A DNA stretch of 64,000 bases from Vandiemenella viatica (Eukaryota > Arthropoda > Insecta > Orthoptera > Morabidae), in assembly GCA_031002005.1 (NCBI GenBank), contig CM061914.1, forward strand, positions 188,684,685 to 188,748,684. The letters run 5' to 3'. Shown in pieces: positions 55,331-64,000 of the stretch (position 1 is the stretch's first letter; every line of letters starts with the position of its first letter). The notes below the pieces were generated by a model. It was given only the letters and a program-made list of their open reading frames with translations, had not been told where the DNA came from and searched no databases. Position numbers and translations under genes: made by a program.

Positions 55331-57300
55331 ATGACTCTGTTCGGTGTTAATCTGTGTGATGTTTTGGAATGCATATATTGTGTATTATCAAGTTTAAACA
55401 CAAACCATTAGCTGTAAAACAATTATTAATAATGCCAAAGATGTAATTTGAAATATGTTTGATAGAGAAATGTGTACTATTTTTAATTCCTTTGCTTGTG
55501 TCATCTGCAAATGAGGCAAATTTTGAGTTTTCAGATGTAGTACATGGTATCATTTATATATATTAAAAACAATAGTAACGCTGATATATTCCATTTGGAA
55601 ATAGCATCTAAATGTTCTAGTGGCACTTTCTGCTGCTAGACCTTTTTACGAGCCATTTATTGAAAATGCAATCTATGTCATAATACTTTAATTTTTATAT
55701 CAAATTTTCATGATCAACACTGTCAAATACCTTAAACGGGAACAAAATTCCTACAGGCAGTAAGCTATCATTTATTCCTTTTAAAATATTGTCAGAAAAT
55801 GCAAATATATCTTGTTCTGTTGAGTCGACCTTTTCAAAACCAAATTGTGATTTAGATAGAATATTTTTGTTTTTAAGGCATTGGTAAACTCTGTTGAACA
55901 TTGATTTCTCAGTAATGAAATAAGAGAGTAATTTGATACAACTGACCTATCCACCTTTTTATAGAGTGGTACCGGTAGTAAACTTAAGCCTTATAGGAAG
56001 GTACCCTCAAGTCAAGATTATAAAACAGATGACTTAATACATTACTGAAGTGTAGGGAGCTGAGTGTAATTAACATGCTGGAAATCCCATGATAAATACT
56101 AGAGTATTTTCTCTAATAAGACATGATAATATTTCTGCTAGCGATGCTAAGTTTACAGACATAGTATAAATTTTTCTTTGGGAGCTTATTTTGATTACAT
56201 CTATACTAAGCTACTGGTAGACAGCTTATTTTCTACAGATAAAGATTTTTTAATAAATGATAAAATTGAATTTTGTTTGCTATAAGTATCTTTATTGACC
56301 TGATTATTTGTTCCTATTTCATTTTTTTCAATATACCATACTGTCTTATTTTTATTTTCAAGAATCTTATGTTTATGAACATACTTTTAGATTATTTAAT
56401 AACTTTTTTGAATATTTTGCAGTATGTGTTTTAATATTACCTTTGTGACTGTTCTTAGATGCAACATATAAACTACCTTTTAAATTGCTACATGTAGGAA
56501 ACTTCAGCGTGTGCACACCTTCCGAGCCACATGACTCATTCTCTTTAACATGAAGACTTTTTGAGACCGAAATATTGTATATTTTTGTGTTCATAATATA
56601 TGTTCTTCTCCTGTTGCTGCCTTCAACTTTGGTGAGTGATGAGTCATTTTCCCTTTCATTGTAATTTATATTGCCTAAAGCCATTTCCTTTTTCCTTTGT
56701 TTAATAACTTCCTTTTAGAAATATATAATGTTCTAATGCCCACAGTTATTTTTCATTGATACCGTGTGCATTGTAAACATATATGCAGTTTGTAGTATTA
56801 ATGCAGTTTCTAATAGTCCACTGAACTTTAAAAGTAATACTCTTGGGAGGTAGTTAGTATTAAGGTGTTGACTGTTAATTCTGGGCATCTTGATCTGAAA
56901 ATCAATTAACAAATGGCTTGACTGTATAACTGAATTTTGAGGTATCTAGGAAAACATTATCTATTGCTTAGAAACTATTATTCATTTTTCTAGTGGGAAA
57001 ATTAAATATCTAAAATAGATTGCATGAGCTGGCTATTGATTCCATTGATTACAGGGTTATTTATTTATCAAATCTACATTAAAATCATCACAAAAGACTA
57101 TGTTAGCTATTCTGCTTAAAAATGTTAATAAGAGTTTATATTGTTTCAGAAAAAGAGCAGTTTCAGAGGGTGTTCTGTTTGCAGTACTGTTATGAAATTT
57201 TTATTTTTGAGATTTAACCATATAACACGACCTTCAAATGTTTATGAAGACAATACTCTCTACTGTTTTTACGACAACCGTTTCTAACTAGACAACGCCT
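55330..57300 (-). pseudogene. LINE EN-RT pseudogene, antisense
   Basis: Read downwards. Endonuclease relics are IVFCDDFNVDL (57112-57078, GDFN motif) and FSDQDAQN (56905-56880, SDHDAQ motif). A 103-codon linker frame is at 56373-56684. RT has QFGFEKVDSTEQ and FKVFDSVDHENLI (55695-55901) and FADDTSKGIKN with NGLCLN (55347-55553). Fragmented by many shifts. The FDSVDHE motif A resembles the neighbouring plus-strand LINE, so the two may be one family inserted tail to tail. Confidence 0.72.
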
Positions 57301-57614
57301 CCTATCTCCAAGTTAGTTCTGTAGTAACGAGAATCTAAATTACAGTTATGTTTGACATACCTTTTCTTGTAGTTATGTGGTTTTTTAGGCAAGCATAAAA
57401 CCCAAATCTATTGATAACTTTCAATTCATTAATGTGAACTTGCAATTCATCCACTTTGTTCGATAACTGTCTGATAGTTTGATATATTATATTAATATCT
57501 AAAAAAAAGGTAACTTAGTCCACAACCTTGGATCCTCATGAAGGAGATGTACTAAGCCAGTATATCAGATGAAGGACTGACATTTCCTTTTCTCTGGGAC
57601 CTACAGTTTAGCAG

Positions 57615-57745
57615 GGAATCTTAACCACAAAATGACCTGGCATAGATCATATAGTCAGACACAATTCTGGGGTTTGAACCCAGTACTGGAGTAGCAAACT
57701 TGTGGAAGCAAGTGCCTTAATACTTAGCAATGAGACTATTAATCC
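57615..57745 (-). repeat. tRNA-derived SINE (third type), antisense
   Basis: On the minus strand: TCTCATTGCTAAGTATTAAG, a Thr/Cys-like anticodon arm region, and B box ACTGGGTTCAAACCCCAG, which forms a good T-arm. The tail continues to about 57600. It lacks the S1 body. Confidence 0.5.
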
Positions 57746-57839
57746 CTACACAATTATTAATTTTGGTGTCTGAAAACTTATTACCGTTTAAACTAACTTC
57801 TATTGATATTCTATGTCTAATACTTGATCTTAATCTGGA

Positions 57840-58740
57840 AAAGGGGTTTCCCTAACATCATTAACTACATTAATTTCTTGAGAGTCAATGGCTTCAGTTA
57901 AACATATGAATATGAAATCTGAAACAAACCTCTTCCCTCTATTTTTGAGGTGCAGGCTATGTCTAGTATAAATCCGACGTATCGATAGCATCTAATGGTA
58001 CCAAGCCAACATCAGAACTGATGCCAGACAAAAGAAGTCGTTCCAACTTCAGAATCATTCACCTCATGACAGAGTTCCTCCTACCGAGCATGGTGGGTGA
58101 ACGGTTAACGTTCTGGCCTCGCATTCGGTAGGATGTGGGTTCGAATCCCTGTCCAGGCATCCAGATTTGGGTTTTCCATGGTTTCCCCAAATCACTCCAG
58201 GTGTATGCCAGGATGCTTCCATCAAAAAAACTATGGCCAAATTCTTTCCCGTTCCTTTTCCCCAGTCCCATCCCACTTCTAATGACCTTAGCCGTCAACG
58301 AGGCGTAAAGCATGAAGTTTAAAAAAAAAATAGTTCCTCCTAGACCGATCATAGCAGTCTCAGGACTGCCATCATACTGACCCGGAAGTGTTGCTGTTTT
58401 GTCCATGTCACCTCTGATTCTACAAGTATCATCCCTGTATAACTACTTGATCCTGATCTGGGAAGTATTTACCTTCTACCACCCAAACAAGAGTAGAACT
58501 TGGTTTAAAGAAACTCATGACCCTGGAATCTGATCCTAATTTTTCCTGCATCAGTGGGCCCACACCATTTCCATGACTTTCTTTTACCTTAACCCTCGTC
58601 TACTAGACGTAAATTGACAACTTTTCCTACAAGTTTACAGCCTTTTCCCCACACCGATAGCTTCAGAAAGCTCATTCCTGTCTAACTCTAACAACACGTC
58701 AATGCTATTTTTAGTTTTAACAATAAACAGAGAATTAACT
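57840..58740 (-). pseudogene. LINE ORF1 relic (esterase type) split by a SINE
   Basis: On the minus strand near 58600 a decayed frame reads ESHGNGVGPLMQEKLGSDSR then FFKPSST, fitting the GDSH.RG block and the following strand of SGNH ORF1. Flanking parts decay into stops. The S1 SINE at 58083-58331 is inserted in it. Confidence 0.45.
58083..58331 (+). repeat. tRNA-derived SINE (family S1) with target duplication
   Basis: Complete head (ACCGAGCATGGTGGGTGAAC, B box GGGTTCGAATCCC), body with GGTTTTCCATGGTTTCCCC, and an A tail. AGTTCCTCCT occurs just before (58073-58082) and just after (58332-58341), a 10-bp target duplication expected from LINE-driven retroposition. It is the best-preserved S1 copy. 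Confidence 0.92.
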
Positions 58741-59270
58741 GATTTGGATTACAAAACTTTGGCCAGACCATTGCTTGAATACAGTGGTGTAGTATGGGAC
58801 TGAATTTTTGGGTGTCAAATGCAGGAGTTGGAGGGAGTGCAAAGAAGGGCTGCTAGATTTGTATCTGTGAATTACCACAGATCTCAATTCGTTACTGATA
58901 TGATAAAGGAGCTGGATTGGAAATCATTGGAAGACAGGGGGATGGTGAAGATAGACATGGGTGTGTGCAAGGCATATATGGTGTTGAGGTGTGGGTAGAT
59001 ATATGTAGAAGAATGAGGAGAGGTGTAGAGAAGGGAAAAGTTGACCATGCCCACAAGCTGGCACTAGATTCAGGCATAAGAATATGGGAAGATTTCTTTC
59101 TTAGTTAACGCGATCAAGGACTGGAATAAATTACCAGGAGAAATGATGAATAATTTAGCAAATATGCTGAAATAATTTAAGTTCTAGAGGTAAAAAGTAG
59201 GTGGGAACATGTAAGTTTAAAAATGGGTGTGCAGGGAAATTGCCACTGGAGTGAGCGCTCAATAGCATTT
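58740..59270 (+). pseudogene. CR1-type LINE, ORF2 C-terminus and 3' end
   Basis: Frame pieces read YKTLARPLLEYSGVVWD, VQRRAARFVSVNYH, MIKELDWKSLED, then KVDHAHKLALD. The 3' end AAATAAAATTAAATTG at about 59272 recurs inverted at 61190, defining the family's 3' terminus. Confidence 0.8.
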
Positions 59271-59612
59271 AAATAAAATTAAATTGTACCTACTTTCCCT
59301 TCCATTACAGCCACTGTTTTTCTGAATTCTCTTACATCCATCAGAACTGCGTCATTATAACTTACTTCTGGTATTAGAGATCTCCAAGATTATCACTAGG
59401 CTTTATCAGAAAGATATCCAACATGTTTGGTATCCTAATCTACTCTACCACTAGTGTAAAGACTCCTTCCTTTACTAAGGTATTTGCAAATCTCTGTTCT
59501 CTTGTGTTATTAATCTTATTTCCTACCTACGTAGTTGAAACATGATAAATTTAAATCCCCACTAATAATGAATATTTTAAGCTATCCTGTGAATATAAAT
59601 TTAGTTTCCCCC

Positions 59613-60415
59613 ACCAAGCGTGGTGGTGTAATGGCTAGCGTTCTGGCCTCGCATTTGGGAGGACGGCGGTTCGCTTCCCCATCCAGATTTCTGTTTTCCA
59701 TGGTGATGCTGTGATGCTTCCTTCAAAAGGCCATGGCCGAATTTCTTCCCATTCCTTGCCCCCCCCCCCCATCCTCTCCCGTCTCTAAAGACCTCGCTGT
59801 TAGAGAGACACTAAGCAGATAAAAAAAAAACCCTGAAATCGGTTTTCAAGATTTTATTTTAGATTTTTAAAATAATATAATATTATATGGTGTGGCTAAG
59901 ATTTTAGAACATATTACATCCAAATACAAGAGCCTAATTTTTTTTTTTTTTTTTTTGCTGTCGTCAGTCTTTCAACTGGTTTGATGCAATCCTCCATCTC
60001 TTCCTATCCTGTGCTAACCTCTTCATTTCTACATACCCCTAACAACGCGCACATCCTCAATTATATGATTCATATATTCTAATCTCTGTCTTCCTCTACA
60101 GTTCTTACCTTCGACTGTTCCCTCCACTAACAAATTAACCAATCCTGCATGTCTCAAAATAAGACCTACCAGCCTGTCTCTTCTTTCTGTAGCTTATTTT
60201 CTCACCCATCATTTCCAAAACTCATTCATTTCTTACTTTGTCTGTAAACCTAATTTTCAGCATTCTTCTGTAGCACCACATTTCAAATGCTTCAAATGCC
60301 GGGTTCCTTCCTTCAAAAGACCATGGCCGAATTCCTTCTCATTCCTTGCCCCCCATCCTTTCCCGTCTCTAAAGACCTCACTGTTAGAAGAGACGTTAAG
60401 CAGATTAAAAAAAAA
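59613..60415 (+). mobile_element. SINE unit with apparent 3' transduction
   Basis: An S1 SINE head and body (59613-59830, ending in an A run) is followed by 107 bp of other DNA, an antisense RTE LINE end (59938-60296) and a second S1 3' half with A tail (60297-60415). TTAGTTTCCCCC flanks the whole at 59601-59612 and 60416-60427, not the first SINE alone. So the entire ~800 bp appears to have inserted at once. Confidence 0.75.
59938..60296 (-). pseudogene. RTE-type LINE 3' end, antisense
   Basis: Begins with a T run (antisense A tail), then GTCAGTCTTTCAACTGGTTTG and further blocks matching the reverse complement of 43080-43430. It lies inside the SINE unit and stops abruptly at the second SINE half. 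Confidence 0.8.
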
Positions 60416-60770
60416 TTAGTTTCCCCCCAAGAGACTCATCTTCATCGTTCATTCTTTCTGTACAGTAAGTAGCCAACACATTGATTTTTTCTACTTTATA
60501 ATCAGGGCAGTCTATCCCTAGTAATTCAGGGTCATGATATGTGGACATCAGTGATCTGTAAGGTCTTTGCTGACCGATATGAATAACCCTCCACAAATTG
60601 CTCCTCAGTCTCTGTGGTACACTCTATTACCATTATACAATTTTCTAAGTATTTTTTATTTGTTTTGCAAGACTGTTGCTCATAATTATTTCTATATAAT
60701 TGATTTCTGTAATTTCGTATTTTATTGAGGAATATAATTTTAAACTTCAATACACAGTACCATTCCACTT

Positions 60771-61205
60771 TTTTCCCCCCTTCAGCGTAATCACTATTTC
60801 TTTCTGTAAGTTCTGTGCTCTATTGATTCATCATTACAGATATCTAGACTGATGTTTGTTAACCATGCATTGCTTCTTTTAAGAACCTGTTGAATGGTGT
60901 TGTCAACAAGAATGGGATAGCGATTAACACCTGTGTGGGGCTGTCTGTGTAGATGTGACGCTACAGCTGTTAATCATTCTGGTACCTTGGTGTATGCAGT
61001 TACAAGTAAGAACAACTGGTGCAGTTGAGATAGATCAAGTCCCATTCTTCGAGAGGAAGAGCGTGCCTCACGCGAGTTTACTGATGAGGCTAATATTGAG
61101 AGATTGCAGGATAGCTGTCGTACCTCATACATCAGATGTACATTCACAAAACTAATAAAAAATGGGTCCCACTATCACACCGCTGTATCTAATTTAATTT
61201 AATTG
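60771..61205. other. no recognised feature
   Basis: Short ORFs only; the 66-codon frame at 60955 shows no recognisable domain. Confidence 0.4.
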
Positions 61206-61860
61206 CAAAGGAGCACAGACTCTGGTGGCAATTTATCTACATCCCCATCTTCCCCCTATCCTGCACCCACCTACATTTGCCCTCTACAAATTTTATCTTT
61301 AAATTCTTTCAACGTTTTCGGTAAATTATTCATCATTTCTCTTGGTAACTCATTCCAATCCCTGACACCCTTACCTAAAAAAGAGAATCTTCCCACACCC
61401 TTGTGCCTGAAATTGAGTGCCAGCTTGTGGTCATGGTCATCTTTTACCTTCCATGCACTACTTTTCATACCTACTCCAACATCTTTCCATGCCTCATCAC
61501 CAGTATACACCCTGTACACTCCCATGACCCTCCTCATCCTCCTCCTGTCTTGCAATGAATCCCATTCCAGTTCCTTTATCATATTCGTTACTGATTGCAT
61601 TCTGCAATAACTTCCAGAAACAAATCTAGCAGCCTTTATTACACCCTCTCCAATTCCTGTATTTGATACGCAAAATGAGGGTCCCATACTACACTACCAT
61701 ATTCGAGCAATGGTCTGACCAAAGTTTTATAACCCAATTCCTTTACTTCTCTCGTACATCCCCTCATCACACTCTCCAACAAGTGCAGAATTTTGAAACC
61801 TTTTCCTATCACCTGTCCAATGTGTCCTGCCCAGTTAAACTTGTTATAAAATGTTATTAA
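61206..61860 (-). pseudogene. CR1-type LINE, ORF2 C-terminus, antisense
   Basis: The longest clean frame of this family (61271-61687, 138 codons): ARFVSGSYCRMQSVTNMIKE, RRRMRRVMGVYRVYTGDEAW, KDDHDHKLALNFRHKGVGRF then SFLGKGVRDWNELPREMMNN. The 3' end at about 61190 is inverted relative to 59272. The upstream part to 61860 reads the preceding segment with shifts. Confidence 0.85.
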
Positions 61861-62104
61861 ATGTATCTGACAGGAACAACATCAGAGATATTATCCTGCG
61901 ACGTAATCTATGGAGGGGACTACCGTAATGGGTGAGTATTAATAGTAGGTGAAATTTGGTTCTATATCTAAATCATAGGGACAAATTGTGAGATAGCGGA
62001 AACACCCCATCAGTTTGCAAATCTTGTATACTTTTTTGAATGTGTGATTCTGTGTGTGTAATTTTTGAGGCAGAAAAAGGTGAGTGATACATCAAACATA
62101 CAGA

Positions 62105-62310
62105 TCACCTTGGAAAGCTGTCATAAAATATGAGTTGTCATGGCCGAGCAGCCAGGAGGGGCATTTCAGACAGGTGCACTATGCCGGCATACTGTATTTG
62201 ATACGCCTCCTTCTGCACTCCTGCTCTTCTGGTGAAGATGGCGACCATGATAGTGATTGCTGAAATATCGTGTGATAACAACACTTCGTTAACTTGGCTA
62301 GTTACCCGAG
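62105..62310. repeat. unclassified SINE-like block
   Basis: Contains GATGGCGACCATGATAGTGA and GCTGAAATATCGTGTGATAA, a sequence style I associate with dispersed arthropod repeats, but there is no second copy in the window to compare. 62310-62750 has nothing recognised. Confidence 0.3.
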
Positions 62311-62749
62311 AGCATTTCATCTAATAATATTACCAATCACAGCTTACAAATATACTTTTATCATCTTGAAACTGCACACAGTATATAGCCGTAGTAGAAC
62401 ACATGTGACATCTCAAGTTAAATGCAATTTCCAGACACTACTGTCAATTTATAGCTTCGTAAATTGCATTCTATAAAAAGAACTCATAAACTACATTTTT
62501 AATTGTGAATAACTTCTTTTCATTTACGAGAGCTGAAGGAAAACATTTGTGGAATGGAGTCTGAAGCAATTTTGGTTTAAGAAAGTAGCACCTACCACAG
62601 TGATATAAAGAAATAGTGAAAAGAGCAGAACATAAAGCAAGGCTGCCTATTCGCTATAATATGAGGGAGCCATCGCTGGTAATTACCCAAACACCAAAAT
62701 GTTCAACCATAAAACATTACTGTGATCTCCTTCTGGTGATCTTAAAACT

Positions 62750-63860
62750 ATATGGAAAATTCACGAAAGAGATCAGAAGTTTGTACATGAGACAGATATC
62801 TTCCCGCCACTATTGAATTATTTTCCAACATATTTATATTTTTGTAAATCTTATTATAGGTACTGTAAAAAATCCATAGACATGGCTAAGATTTTTTTTT
62901 TAACTGCTCAACGTCTCTTAACAGCGAGGTCATTATAGACGGGAAAGGATGGGGGGCAAGGAATGGGAAGGAATTCGGCCATGGCCTTTTGAAGGAAGCA
63001 TTCCGGAATTTGCCTGGAGTGATTTGGGAAAACCCAAATCTGGATGCCCGGACGGAGAATGGTAAGTATTCCTGTTTAGGAAGAGTCCTCTCTAAAGGTA
63101 ACACTTTGACACAGTTTCTGACCTGGAACGGTAGTTGCAACCGCAAGCACCAGTGTTGCTCAAAAACCCTCAAGCTATAGCTGTGGCCAGAAGTACTATT
63201 GGGCGGCTTCAATCGTGCCCATACCATAACATGCACTTAGCAGTTAAATTCACCCGTTTAGTTGTAATACTAGTTTGTGCGTTGACGCTCAGCGTTGCCA
63301 TTTTCTAGTGTTAGAGAGAGAGAGAGAGAGAGAGCGTTGCGCTAGAATGTTCCGAAGTGCGGCAACAGCGCTATTGCACTTGCCGCCAATTTCCCTGACC
63401 ACAGCTATAGCAGAAGCACCGCTGACGGAAATATATCACCAAGCGTGGTGACTCTAGACACGAACCATTTCCGCGATGACTTCATTGTTGTCATAGTTGT
63501 TCCTCTCCGAATGATTGTACAAACTTTCCGATACTACCTTGTATGTGACTGTCTTTTTTTCACGGAAGTAAAACATTACTATTTTGTAATCGTAGGCTTC
63601 CGCGGCCAGAGTCAGTTGATTCTTGCCCTGGAAGAAGACCCCAGAATGAGGGTCGAAACGTCGGTTTCAAGAAACATGACGCGGCGCCACCCGGACAGCC
63701 AAGAATCAACATTGCTATTTTTGCTACCCCTGAGAGTTAACGATAATATGTCGAATACAGCAAAGACAACCACAAGACATTATGAACTGCAACGTAATGC
63801 TCCATAGATTGCGAAGATGAATCGGGAGAATGTGTGGGAAGGAATTCAGAGATGACCTTT
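62750..63860 (+). repeat. dispersed repeat shared with 43845-44300
   Basis: Longer version of the 43845 repeat, itself carrying the antisense S1 SINE (62889-63060) and a (GA)n run (63315-63336). 63650-63670 contains GAGGGTCGAAACGTCGG. The 120-codon frame at 63445 covers the repeat but shows no known domain. Confidence 0.5.
62889..63060 (-). repeat. tRNA-derived SINE (family S1), head missing
   Basis: Antisense A tail, GACCTCGCTGTTAAGAG, CCATGGCCGAATTCCTTCC, GGGTTTTCCCAAATCACTCC, CATCCAGATTTGGG, ending at GTCCGGGC. The tRNA-like head is absent, so the copy is 5' truncated. Confidence 0.85.
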
Positions 63861-64000
63861 GAAGGTTACATACTGGCATTCGCATACGCAATGAAAAACC
63901 GAAATCGATGTTGCTAGACAATCAGTGGGGCCTACGTACTTCCGAGGCAGAGTGTTCATTTGCACCAAATTTGTATAGAAATGGTGTTTATTTCCTAAAT

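Larger units (their letters stand above)
59290..60770 (-). pseudogene. LINE endonuclease fragment split by a SINE unit
   Basis: On the minus strand, 60770-60428 (INVLATYCTERMNDEDESLG then GK) rejoins 59600-59290 (KLNLYSQDSLKYSLL, ISGDLNLSCFNYVG with a GDFN-like motif, EQRFANTLVKEGV, LDIFLIKPSDN). The latter matches 34134-34373 (EQRFANTLIRERG, LDIFFIKPDDN), so it belongs to the same CR1 family. The break holds the 59601-60427 insertion. Confidence 0.7.

Noticed and set aside
62886..63236. 116-codon antisense ORF
   Set aside because: It reads through the antisense SINE and adjoining repeat; not a gene.

Overview
This window is eukaryotic and looks like transposon-rich insect DNA. I see no bacterial operon, rRNA gene, convincing tRNA gene or CRISPR array. 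The evidence for an arthropod is the mix of families: CR1-type LINEs with SGNH-esterase ORF1, an RTE-type LINE, Tc1, hAT and DUF4817-type transposons, a Ty3/Gypsy element, and a dispersed tRNA-derived SINE. The species cannot be named from this sequence. A polyneopteran insect (cockroach, termite, stick insect or grasshopper type) is only a guess from SINE style and repeat density.

Layout. 1-850: a tandem pair of tRNA-like SINE units. 1209-10925: a three-level nest. A TIR-bearing DNA element was split by a solo LTR (1272-1959), which was split by a full-length antisense Gypsy element (1963-9401, 4-bp target duplication). 11219-13224: a large inverted repeat interrupted by a ~1 kb near-perfect palindrome (11991-13009) carrying a transposase C-terminus. 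13230-23700: MITEs, foldback elements, CR1 fragments, a hAT MITE and two GC-rich islands. 23927-26007: a decayed Tc1 transposase and a tandemly duplicated LINE 3' end. 26040-28613 plus 34672 onward: a CR1 LINE carrying a foldback insertion with a 13-bp target duplication and a 6-kb hAT transposon (28621-34663, 8-bp duplication) that itself collected LINE copies. 36393-43830: SINE, CR1, a ~4 kb unit with 730-bp direct repeats and an orphan ORF, an RTE LINE and a MITE. 45996-48228: an ankyrin-repeat gene or recent pseudogene of about 21 repeats, the only sequence here that looks like a non-transposon protein gene. 48229-50640: AT-rich and featureless. 50840-64000: LINE fragments, a DUF4817 deletion element, SINEs with clean target duplications, and one SINE unit that appears to have carried downstream DNA with it.

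The genes do not form a pathway. Almost all coding sequence is transposon protein (Gag-Pol, LINE ORF1 and EN/RT, transposases), mostly broken by frameshifts. Autonomous families (RTE and CR1 LINEs, DUF4817 and hAT transposons) lie next to non-autonomous elements that plausibly depended on them. The most unusual items are the nested insertions, the palindrome inside an inverted repeat, the LTR-like unit with an unrecognised ORF, and the very regular two-module ankyrin array. All identities come from reading motifs by eye; no database search was run.
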